Shown here in pieces: positions 38,240 to 64,000 of a DNA stretch of 64,000 nt. The first letter of the stretch is position 1. The number at the start of each line of letters is the position of its first letter. The stretch comes from Eulemur rufifrons (Eukaryota; Chordata; Mammalia; Primates; Lemuridae), in the NCBI RefSeq assembly GCF_041146395.1, contig NC_091002.1:2722501-2786500 (forward strand), written 5' to 3'. The position numbers were made by a program, and so were the translations under genes. Under the pieces are notes generated by a model, which did no database searches, was not told where the DNA came from, and worked only from the letters and a program-made list of their open reading frames with translations.

Positions 38240-41200
38240 ATATTTCCTTTGTGGAGTCTTGTAAATAGCTGTGTCTTCCTTGGTGCCATAGTCTCAGAAC
38301 CTGCTCTGCATAGAAATCACCTGTATTTTGTCACATGGGTGCTCCGTGCAGAGGCCCTCTGAGGCAGGTGGCTCCTGTGACGGGGATGCCCGATTTGATA
38401 AATGCAGACCCGCTGGCAGCACGGGGATTCGCCCGTCACCCTGACACTAGATCTCTGGAAGCATCCATTTAAAGATGCCAAGGCCCGACCCAAACCCCGC
38501 CCCTCGGAGAGGTCCCCTGGCGGCTCCCCACTCCACAGTCCCGCAGCGGGACTCCCTGGCTGCTGCAGGGATCATCATTTTGCTTGTAGGTGTGGCTTCC
38601 TTGGCCCAGGGGAATATGTCACCTGCTATGGGACCCTGCCCCAACCTCGCCGCCCGGCACAGAGCTCCGTGATGAGGCCTGTGGACTGCGTGTGTTCATC
38701 ACATGCCAACCCACGCCTGCCACTCCCCGCGGAGCGCAGTGGAGACTCCATGTGGAGCCGCCTCCCTGACGGAAGTGAGCCGTGGTGATGGGGAGGACAC
38801 TGGATGCTGGACCGTGCACCCAGGCACAGGCTCGGGGACACCCTGACGCGGATGAGGGCTTGAAGGACGGAGGGGCTGAGCCATGAAGATCAGTGACGGG
38901 GACCCAGGACACATCTCACACAGCTTCCCCCGCTTCAGTCACCATCCCCGGTTCTTATTATGGGCTGTTACGGTGATGGCAGAGGTGGAATTGGAAGGGG
39001 CCGCGAGAGCTGATACAGCGAGATGAATTAGGGAATAAATTCCTTTATGGAAATGGCACCCTCCGACCTGAGCTCGAGACCCCGCACTCCCCCAGGACTC
39101 TCCCGTCTTATCCAACATTCCTCCGACGCCCCGGGCAGGGCGCGCTGATCTCTGCTCCCGCCCCGCTAACCTGCTCACCACGTTGTCTCCAGCACAGATG
39201 TGACCGATGGCCGTGGGTGGCGTTCCCTGGCTTTGTGGTGAGAAAGCAAACTCTTCCATGGACCGGGAGGCCCAGTGGGGCCTGGCCTGAGCTCACCCCC
39301 AGCCCGGCCGGTGTCCCTTCCCTTTACTCTGCACCCGGCCTGTGTCCTTCACGTCCTGCCCGCCTCGGGTCCTTGCCCGTGATGTGCACCCCTGCACCCC
39401 CAGCCCTCTGCCCTGTTGGCTCCGAGCCGCCCTCCACACTGACTCAGGACTCACATCTTCAGAAAGCCCCCCTGCCCTGGCCCCTTAGACTCAGTGCCGC
39501 GTGCTTTGCTGCAGGGACGGGCGGGCTGGGCTGCGGGGATACGTAACATTCCTTTATTTCTTGTCCAAGCCAGGACCATACACAGACATGTACAGTGGGA
39601 CCCAGAGAAACATGGCCCACAAAGCCCGACTAACCCTCACCCAGCTCCCCCAAACGCCCCAGGCCTCCCCAGTGTCACCTGCTCTGCAGGGACATCAGAG
39701 GAAAAGGGAACAGTGGTCATAACCGATTGCAGCTAGAACCCCTGACACAGTGTCGCGCACGGTGCAGAACCATCCCGGTGAACAGCCGTGGCCAAGCACA
39801 CCCTGGGGCTTTGCGGGGTCTGCACGGGAGCCCCAGCTCTGCTGAGCTCAGAGTGAGGCAGCTGCGGGCGCAGGGCAGGCGCCCCTCTGAAGGATCCCTG
39901 GAAATGAACTCACAAAAGGCAGATCCAGAGCAGAAAAAGGCATAAAATTCACTTAATTTGCATAGCACGGGGGAGCCGGGTGTGACGACCCATAAACGAG
40001 GTCCCGATGCTGCTGTGCCTTCTTCCTGGGGAGGGTGGGGGTGAGCCGGCCAGGAGGGGAACGGCTCTCGGGAAACTGAACCTTCCCAGCGGTTTGGGAT
40101 GAAGTTCACCCGGACCCCACGTGGTGTCTCAGGTTCAGCCTCCCCCCCGTGATGTGAGTTTCAGTCTCTGCTTAGTGGAATTGCGGGGAAGGAATGGGAG
40201 GCAACTGCGTTCCTCTCAGGGGGTCCGGTTTCCAGATGGACACAGGAGCTTCGGGGAACAGCCCCTCCTGTGCCTCGGGAGGGACGGGGCAAGAGACAGG
40301 AGGGCCTCGGTGGGGCCGGCGCGGCCGCGCACGTACTTTGGGTCTTGTTCTCTAGTCGCCAGCACAGCCTCGGACGCGAAGTGTTTCCTGAGGCCAGCCT
40401 TCTCCTCGTGAAAGGAGGGGGCTCCTTCTTCCCAGACTGACCCCTCCCTGGAGAAAAATGAGAGAGAGGGGTGCTGGGGGTCCCCCACACTTCTCCCCCA
40501 GAGAGCGGAAACCCCGCCTCTGCGGAGACAGGCGTGGTGGGACGCAGCATTCTCTATTCTGCCCCGAGGGCACTTGGCAGTGTGCAGTGGGGTGACAATC
40601 TGATTAGTGTCGGACTTTTCCCCGGGACGCACGCCCATCGCACTGTCCCCGGCCAGCCAAGTGACGTCCAGTGTGTGACAGGCGGTCACCGTCACGCGGG
40701 GGGAGGAATGGGGGAGGCGGGAGGCTGTGTAATACTCTTCCTCCTGGGGTCTATAGAGTGGGCTGCGTTCAGAATTCCCCAGGCGCACGTTAAAAACATT
40801 CTCAGGCCTCTCTCGGAAATCCTGAGTTAGCAGCTTGGGCAGGAGACCCGGGAATCCATCTCTCCCCCACTGGGCCCCCACTGTCCCATCCCGATGCAGC
40901 TCCCGCCCTCCCCAGTGGCCTGTGATCCGGTGGCTGTACTTTGTCTGTGGTTGGCTGCTTGTCCACCTTCTTCTGAGTGTGGTGGCCGCAATAAGCACCT
41001 CTCAGGTCCCCGGCGGCAAGGAGTGAAGATGACCGGCCTCCCCAGCTGCTGCGCTCCGGGCCCTTCCCTGCATGGGCGTGGAGGTGGCCCCTGCCCTGCC
41101 CAGCCGGCCGCCAGGGACAGGATCCCGAGGCAGGCCTGCGCCTGTGGGACGGGGCTCTGCTGAGGGACACGGGGCACTGTGCTTACTCTGCTGAAACCGT

Positions 41201-42604
41201 CCTGGGGCATCGGAGGCCGGCCGCCGCCCTCCTTCCTGGCGCTCAGATCTGCATCCCAACCTGCCCGCTGTCTCAGCCCCCCGGCGCCCTCCCCGCCTCC
41301 CCTCACAGGCATTTCCCCCAGTACATGTCCTGCTCACGTCTAGCCCTGCCTAGTGACCGAGCCTCGGAGGACCTGAGCTAAGGCACCGCCCCCCAGGCTT
41401 GCAGCCCTTCAGCCTCCTACGAACTCTGGGCCCTGGCAGTTCTAGAGCCCTGACCCTGCCCGTGTCCTCATTCTCTGGCGGCCACGCGGCTGCCTCCCTC
41501 CCAGAGGTGAGCAGAGGCAGGCGAATTTCGGGGAGAGTGGGGGCCTCGGGAGGGATCCCCTGCACTGGGCTCTCGCCCACATGGCTACACTCCCACGTTA
41601 AGCTGGGAGAATGACGGCTCTTCGAGAGGGCGGGTGAATGCTGGGAAGCGGAGCGCCCCTGTTTGCTGTGAAAGGGGAACCACGAGGTTGCGGGCATCGC
41701 GCTGACCTCCAAATACGGTAGGCTGGACAAAGGCAGGTGGAGGTTACAGTGGCCTTCTTGCTCCAGGGTTGGGGGCTCTGCTCACTGCAAACTGCCTGCC
41801 CCTCCACAACCCAGGCATCAACGGGATCCCCAGCTACACATGGGAATTTCACTGCTCCCTGGTAGGGAAAGACTTTGCGCTCCACAACCAGGAACAATGA
41901 ATAGGCTGCCTGAGGGTTTTGATGGAATTTCCAGAACATCCCCAGTGGGCCCTGGAGACCTGGCACAGCCATGCCGTGATTTTCCTCCTGGGAACAGGGC
42001 CACCAGCAAGTGAGTAAGAGCTTTGCTCCGGAGCCAGGTGGGCCCAGGCCCCAGTACCTTCCTGCAGGCCTCCGCAGGTCTGCACCAAGTGGAAAACAGA
42101 AACTTCAGTTTGCTAAGAGTCCCTTTTGTTTAGGAATCCCTTTTTTGTACCTTTCACTCCATAATTGGAAAGAAACTTTAGGCAGATGACACCGTAAATG
42201 CGCATCACCAAGCCCACGCTTTCTGCGCTGGAAGGAGAACAGAGAGGGTCCTTGTGCACTTCTGCAGCAGAGGGCTCAGCTGTGTCTTAGAGAGTTGGCA
42301 GCAGGCTAAGGGCAGAGACCCTCTCGTGCACTATGTCCAAGGTGGCCAAACCAACCCTGTGGTCCAGAACATGTCATGGAAGTGCAGGTGGCATCTGAAA
42401 ATGGTTTGGGCTTTACAGGGATGGAAGAAAAGTGAATGCAAAGGTCTTGCCCATCATGTCTCACTTGGTAAGAGTCAGTATGCAGCCCGGTGCAGAGAGG
42501 AACGAGGTGATGCAGGGGGGCCAGAACCAGCCCCTCCTGGGACATCAGAGCCAACCGTTACGTTGCGTGGACTCCACGCTCACTGACTTCATGTTGAAAG
42601 CTTG

Positions 42605-42990
42605 AAGCTGGCTGAGATCAGCTTGTTGTCCAGTGTGGGAGTATTGAAAGGTGGGGCCTTTAAGAAGTGATTGGGCCCGCTGCCTTCATGAATAATCTTT
42701 TCATGGATGAACGGGTTAATGGATGAATGGGTCATCATGGGAGAGGGACTGGTGGCTTTTTAAGAAGATGAAGAGAGACCTAAGCTAGCACACTCAGCCC
42801 CCACACAGCGTGATGGCCTGTGCCACCTCGGGACTCTGCGGAGTCCCCACCAGCAGGAAAGCTCTTGCCAGGTGCACGTCCTCAATCTTGGACTGAGCCT
42901 CCATACTGTAAGAAATACATTCTTTTCCTTATGAGTTGCCCGTCTCAGGATTCAGTTGTAGCCCTGCAAAATGGACTAAGACAGAAAATT
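42605..42990 (+). mobile_element. MST-type MaLR LTR
   Basis: 'aaggtggggcctttaagaag', 'gatcttggactgagcctcc' without the g, 'tccatactgtaagaaataca', 'atggactaagacag' follow the MST/THE1 LTR order. Old non-coding LTR with no retroviral genes attached. Confidence 0.75.
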
Positions 42991-43129
42991 GGTACCAGAA
43001 GTGGGGTCCATAGAAATCAGCAAACACTACAAACCAGGGCTTTATAACCTACCTACCCTCAAGCCAGTATTCAACCTTTATTTAGCAGCACACCCTTGGA
43101 CCACTGCACGGGGAGGCCCGCATGTTTAC

Positions 43130-43335
43130 GATCACCTGGTTTACAACACCGGCCCCCCGTTGCAATTTACTGGGGGAAAGGGTGGTCTTTCCATAAATGG
43201 TGCTGGGTCAACTGGATGTCACATGGGAAAAGAGCCTTCAGCCCTGCCTTGCCTTGCACATAAAGATCACTGTGAGGTGGCTCACAGAGCTAAGCGCGAA
43301 AGACAAAACTTCTAGGAGAAAACTTAGAGACTACT
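43130..43335 (+). mobile_element. L1 ORF2 fragment, plus strand
   Basis: 'ccataaatggtgctgggtca', 'actggatgtcacatgggaaa' and 'acaaaacttctaggagaaaa' are the conserved late ORF2 phrases. About 200 bases, with frame broken. Confidence 0.75.
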
Positions 43336-43336
43336 G

Positions 43337-43445
43337 TGGTAGGGAGAATAATGCCCCCACCACCGTGTCCGCATCCTGATCCCTGGAGCCGTATGTCATG
43401 TTCCGTGGCTAGGGGTAACCAAGGATGCTGGTGAATGGATGAGAG
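43337..43445 (+). mobile_element. MLT1-type LTR, 5' fragment
   Basis: 'tggtagggagaataatgccc', 'gtccgcatcctgatccctgg' and 'gtaaccaaggatgctgg' fit the start of MLT1-like LTRs. It lies next to the L1 fragment. Confidence 0.5.
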
Positions 43446-44084
43446 AATGAATAGCCTCCCCCTAAAGCTTTCTGGGAAAAGCTCCCTCCTCCCAAGATCT
43501 CAAGAGATGGAAGAAAAACATGTGCCTTAAAAGGAAGGTTGCAGCCTGGCCTCCAGGAGCTAAGATGTGTCTGTCTGACCAGGACCCCGTCCCCTCTGAC
43601 TATGCCTCTCGGAGGTCCTGGGGCACCTGCAGGTGGACGCGGGCTCCAGATGATGCTGGCTGTGGCCTGGGAGTCAGGCAAAGGTCCCATCGGACTGAGA
43701 GAGCACGCCGGAGCTGCCCGGCCTCCACTTCACCCCCACGGGACTCGGGTAGGGAGGCAGAGAGTGGGGGGAGGGGGGCAGGGGAGGAGGCGTACCTTAC
43801 TCTTCTGGAAGTTTCCTGTGCTGCCCTTTAGAAGTCCAAATGGGCCAAGGCTGAACATCAAAAATCCTTTCCATCCGTTCTAGATCTTTCTCAGTGTTTA
43901 GCTGTGTTTCGAGGACGTCTGTAACTGTCTCTCAGCCAGCACATCTCTGGACCTTAACCAAGGTGTCCTCGCCAGGCTGAAGGGCAGAGGAGGGGAACAC
44001 ACTAAAACCTTCAAGGAGATGTAGGACCAGACCACCCAAAGCCATCTGCCTCAAATGACAACAGCTCATTGCCAGGAGCGAGGG

Positions 44085-44260
44085 TCTCTGGACTTTGAGG
44101 AAAACTGCCTGGATCTGGGCTTCAAAGCCTGGTTCTGCCACTTCCTGTGTGATCTTAGACAAGATTGACCTCTCTGTGACTCAGTTTCTTCATCTGTAAA
44201 GTGGGGTTAATAGCAGTCCCTAGCTCATAGAGCACCTGGCATATACCAAGTGGTGTGCAG
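44085..44260 (+). repeat. MIR element
   Basis: 'tggttctgccacttcctgtg', 'gactcagtttcttcatctgt', 'aaagtggggttaatagcagt' and 'gagcacctggcatatacc' follow the sense MIR throughout. Confidence 0.8.
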
Positions 44261-44714
44261 ATACCAGCCTGTGTCACCAACACCACCATCATCATCACTG
44301 CCACTACCAGCGGCTGACGGAAGCAAGCAACTTGGCCTGACTTTCCAATCCTCCTTTAATGTCTCTCTGGCTCCTGGGACTGGAGAGAAGGAATGTGGAG
44401 CGTGGGCGACTGGACAACACGGAGACAGCCAAGGCAAGGCTGAACCGCGGGCACGGACGCCGCGTTCCAACCCGTGTCTCAGGAGCCTGTCCGCCAGCCA
44501 TCTTCCTTCTTCCCCTCATGGCTCTCAGGGTCCGGGCCTCACCCTGCAGACGTCCCAGGCTCACGGGCTGGCTCTCTCCTCCTCCCCTCTCCACGCCCTC
44601 CAGGGTCTGCCAAGAGCAGGTCCTCAGGGAGCAGCCACCGCCATTTGTCATCACGCTGGGGGACAGCCAAGCACCTGGCCCAACCCAGACACCACCGCTG
44701 AAATGAAAACACCC

Positions 44715-45666
44715 AGTCAGGCCGGCGCGCAGTTTATTCTCTTTATTTTTTCACAAGCTTTGAATTCAGAAATCAGAGCCACAACAGGTGGGTTGTTAAG
44801 TAAAAATGGGGGTGATTACAAAGGAAAACTTTGTACAAAACCTTAAAAATATGACTGCCCCGTCAACCGCCTCGGAGGGACCAGGACTCAGGCAACCCGG
44901 GAGCAGCTGTCGCCGTGGTCAGCCCTGGATGGGGACGGGGAGCCCCTTCCTTAGTGTGAACCCGGCTCGCCTGACGCCCAGAGCTGGCTGGAAGAGCACA
45001 CACAGACCAGAAAGACAGCATGGCGAGTCACAAGTGCCACAGAGACCAGGGTGTCTGACGCAGGACGTGGCGTCCCCTGCCATCCCGAGAACTCACGGGG
45101 GGCCTCAGTGGGGGCGGGGCGGGGCTGGCTTCTTTCTAGCGCAGACTTGGGGGGGAGCGATGAGTAAACATCTTCGTCGTAGGAGTTTTGGAATTGCCCC
45201 TGAAGGCTTAAGGTCTTGGCATCGTGTCTCCGTCAGTCCTTGGCAACGTCCCCTCAGACGCACTCACAGACTCGCATACGTAATTTAGGAACATGCATCG
45301 ACTATCCTAGAACAGCTACAAGGGTGCAAAGGAACCGCCACGCAGAGAGTCGCGGAGCCAGTGGAGTTAGCAGTGGAAGGGACAGAACAAGACGATGCTA
45401 AAACTGTGGTTCACTAGAAAGGCCAATGAAAACACCATGCTCCGAGGCGAACTCAGCGTGAACACGCGACTGTGGGCAAGGAATTTCCAAGCAAACACAC
45501 CACACTAGTACCACTTCTTCCTAAACCAAAAACGGCAAGAACATCATTCAATTTCCCCCTCCCTCCACCAGTACCAACTAAAACTGTGGGTTTCAAAAAC
45601 ACTGACAGGAAAAGGAACGGACGTTATTCCCAGAATCCTTCGCTCTAGCTCATCACGCATCTGCCT
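44715..45666 (-). other. CRMP1: CRMP1 3' UTR (inferred extent)
   Basis: About 950 bases between the CRMP1 stop and a pair of minus-strand poly(A) signals. There is no open frame of note and no clear interspersed repeat, as expected for a conserved UTR. The end is placed 10-30 bases past the signals by rule. Confidence 0.7.
44733..44747 (-). terminator. CRMP1: CRMP1 poly(A) signals, two AATAAA on the minus strand
   Basis: The plus strand reads tttattctctttatt, giving two AATAAA hexamers nine bases apart (44742-44747 and 44733-44738) on the CRMP1 strand. They lie about 930 bases after the stop. Confidence 0.75.
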
Positions 45667-61794
<16,128 letters not shown>

Positions 61795-62044
61795 CTGGGA
61801 GGGGCAAACACAAATGAGCCTGGTTAAAATGGTCTCGAGGCAGGTGTCAGTGGCACAAACTGGAAGATCGTGCAGGTGGGAGAGTGAGACTGGCAGAGCC
61901 AGGACGTGGCCCGGCTTTCTGCAGGGTCACCACCCACACTGCGGTGCCCTGCAGCGCTCAGGCCAGACCCACCCCGTCCTCAGCACCCTGCCAAGTGCTT
62001 CATGAGGGTGACAACGGCCGACCCACCCAGCAACCCTTGCCATG

Positions 62045-62140
62045 CTGTTACTGCTTTAGTATCTGGACATCACTATTATCACCTCCTTTTACAGATTTGT
62101 AAACTGAGGCACAGAGACGTGATGTGCTTAGTTGGGGTTC
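62045..62140 (-). repeat. MIR fragment
   Basis: 'tcaccttttacaga'-type core: 'cctccttttacagatttgta', 'aactgaggcacagagacgtg'. Confidence 0.65.
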
Positions 62141-62619
62141 CGCCAGCAGCAGATTTTTAAATAAGGAATCTAGGTCAAGTGTCTTATTTGAGAAGTGATT
62201 GCGGAAACACTGGCTGGGGACTGAGGAAGTGACATAAGGCTGGGAAAGAGGCCAATGAAGGGCATGGCCCTGGGTCCCCGGCGCGCAGTCCCACGGGGGG
62301 ACGCTGGGAGGCTGCAGAACACACCTTGGCATCGTCCCACTCTGGGGCAGGGGAGCTGGGGTGTGCATCCACCAGCTTGCGGGCTGCTCCCCATGTACTA
62401 ACTTCCTGGAAGTGGCAACTTGATTTCCAAGGAGTGGGCCCGATGGGCTTCTCCCAGGAAGAAGCCCGCAGGCAGAGTCCCAGGGCTCCGAGTAGGAATC
62501 TTTGCGTTGGAGACCAGTGCCAAGAGACACGGCGGAGAGCCCCTGCTGCCCCGCGGGACAGGACCCCCGGCTGTGCGCTCCACGTCCTGCCCTAGGGCTG
62601 TGCTGTACGGCGGCTGTCT

Positions 62620-62770
62620 CTGCGGTGACCGGTGCTCTGTATCTGAGCTGCCCAACCAGCAGCTGGTGGCCACGTGCACCTCCTGAGCACTTGCAATGTG
62701 GCTGGTGCCACTGAGAACTAACTTGTCATTTTTATTTAACATCATTGAATCTAAATTTAAACAGCAACCC
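62620..62770 (+). mobile_element. DNA transposon scrap (family uncertain)
   Basis: 'gagcacttgcaatgtggctg' and 'tgaatctaaatttaaacagc' are phrases of a common non-autonomous hAT-like element. A second scrap of the same kind follows at 62966-63175 ('agctctgtccaatacggcag', 'gtgtaaaatacacaccggat'). Confidence 0.55.
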
Positions 62771-62965
62771 ATGGTGAGTGGCCGCCTTAAGGCTTAGTGC
62801 GGCTCCAGAACCTGCACGCGGAACCCCGGCTGCCCCCACGTCCAGATTTCTGCACCCTCTCTGGGCTCCGGCTTTCTCCTCTCTACAATGGAGCTAACAC
62901 TAGCCAAGCTGTGCCCTTCCAGCCTCTGGGTGTCAGCGTGCCCTTAAAACACCGCAGTTAGCTGG

Positions 62966-63175
62966 GGTCCAAAGCAGCTCTGTCCAATACGGCAGCCCTG
63001 AGCCCTGTGCGGCTCCCACGCACTTGACGTTGTGGTTGGTCTGAACTGAGTCGTGCTGTGAGTGTAAAATACACACCGGATTTCGAAGAGAATACAGACA
63101 AAATCATGCATGTTATCTCGTTGAAGTAATACTTTGGATATATTAGATTAAATATCGTATACTACTGAAATTCCT
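62966..63175 (+). mobile_element. DNA transposon scrap, second piece
   Basis: Same style as 62620-62770; ends in 'atactttggatatattagat'. The order of the two pieces suggests either two insertions or one broken element. Confidence 0.55.
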
Positions 63176-64000
63176 TGCAAACAGACGTGGTTCTACTTCC
63201 ACCCGGGCTCCTGTGAGCACCGTGCACCGAGCGCGGTGATGCCCCTGAAGGGTTCTGTGCTGTTTCTGTTACTTGTTCCCACTTGGGCCCCTCCTGTGAC
63301 CACAGCGCCCCAGTCAGCCTCACATGACCCAAGAGGGAACGGGGCTGACGTTATCCAGGGGAATGTCCTAGGGTCATTAGGCCCAGAGGATTTTAGCCAC
63401 CAAGCTTGCATAACGGGGCATCCCTTCTCCAACCCTCCCTCCTTCCTCTCTCTGTCTGTCTCTCTCCGGGTTCGGGAGGGAAGACGGCTCTGGGCCTCCT
63501 TCTTCATTCCTGGTCTGCTGATTGTGGGGACTGCAGACCCCACTATCAACAAGGCCTGAGGACTTGCACTCAGGCCCCTCTGGGTCTCCTGCTGCGAAGC
63601 CTGAGCCCAGTTAGGGCCCGTCCAGCCGGCCCCGCCACGGTCCTCAGGTTGGCAGGCAGGACGGTGCCACAAGCCCCTCTTGAGATGAGGACACTGAGGC
63701 AGGAAGTGGACGGCTGATATGGAGCTGAGAAGGACATCAACTACCACCTGCCCGGCACCTGGGACTCGGGAAGGACCCTGCTGAGCACTGTCACATGCAT
63801 GGGCTCTCTGGGTGCATTTCAGAAAGAAACAGAAGCTCAAATAGAATAAGGAACATGTCCAAATCTTAGAGCTGAGCAGCTGACTTCCCAGACCGGCTCT
63901 GCCCCCGTGTCCAGCACAAGGCTGTCCCCAGACCTTCTGGCTCTGGGAAAACACCTTCCTCCTTCCAACCCACAACTGACACTTCCTGCAGGCCCCGCAA

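Larger units (their letters stand above)
36810..38265 (+). other. EVC: EVC 3' UTR (inferred extent)
   Basis: Non-coding sequence after the EVC stop. The first convincing poly(A) signal on this strand is AATAAA at 38234. The start is certain. The end is inferred, and a longer UTR reaching the AATAAA at 39034 is possible. The UTR would include an antisense MER5A-like transposon. Confidence 0.5.
38266..44710. other. EVC-CRMP1 intergenic region, tail to tail
   Basis: About 6.4 kb between the inferred ends of two converging genes. It is GC-rich for most of 38400-41800, with no exon-like or promoter-like structure that I can support. Recognisable contents lie at the right-hand end: an MST-type LTR, an L1 ORF2 fragment, an MLT1 fragment and a MIR. 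No third gene is seen. Confidence 0.7.
61795..64000 (-). other. CRMP1: CRMP1 intron 8 (partial)
   Basis: Intron sequence upstream of exon 9 to the window edge. Exon 8 is not seen. Contents are a MIR and two DNA-transposon-like scraps. A 260-codon minus-strand open frame at 63193-63975 has no recognisable domain or splice context. Confidence 0.75.

Noticed and set aside
63193..63975. 260-codon minus-strand ORF, a candidate CRMP1 upstream exon
   Set aside because: The translation does not match CRMP1 exon 8 or any DPYSL protein, and no DPYSL-like splice junction is present.

Overview
The window is nuclear DNA of a primate, most likely a strepsirrhine (lemur or relative). Its two genes are split into exons with GT-AG introns. 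Everything else is dominated by primate repeats: L1, L2, MIR, MaLR LTRs and Alu. The Alu copies have the 3' arm ending 'ggcactctagcctgggcaac', and a short L1 3'-UTR insertion at 16647-16913 looks like those of lemurs and galagos. The species is inferred from repeat style and was not tested.

Two genes lie tail to tail, as EVC and CRMP1 do on human chromosome 4p16. EVC is on the + strand. Its last ten coding exons (human exons 12-21, residues 522-992) run from 10397 to 36809 in perfect splice phase. Exons 1-11 are upstream of the window, so 1-10396 is intron 11. EVC is a membrane-anchored protein at the base of the primary cilium that works with EVC2 in Hedgehog signalling; this part is its cytoplasmic coiled-coil half. 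CRMP1 is on the - strand. Its last six coding exons (human exons 9-14, residues 271-572) run from 61794 down to 45667, and exons 1-8 lie beyond 64000. CRMP1 is a cytosolic phosphoprotein of semaphorin and microtubule signalling in neurons. The likely poly(A) signals, at 38234 for EVC and 44733-44747 for CRMP1, leave about 6.5 kb of intergenic DNA.

Two minisatellites stand out, both in EVC introns. Intron 11 holds 23 copies of a 47-bp unit at 7810-8890. Intron 17 holds a 5.15-kb array of 9-10-bp G-rich units at 27141-32292. It has no stop codon in any of the six frames and contains internal duplications about 1.4-1.6 kb apart. The very long open frames there are a product of base composition and are not genes. 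CRMP1 introns carry a pyrimidine-rich tract (transcript sense) just after exon 11 and a UG/UGCAUG-rich stretch just before exon 13.

I found no bacterial, phage, CRISPR or other self-contained system, no promoter or first exon, and no convincing RNA gene. The most interesting things are the intron 17 array, the pair of Alus that used one target site, and the repeats crowding the splice sites.
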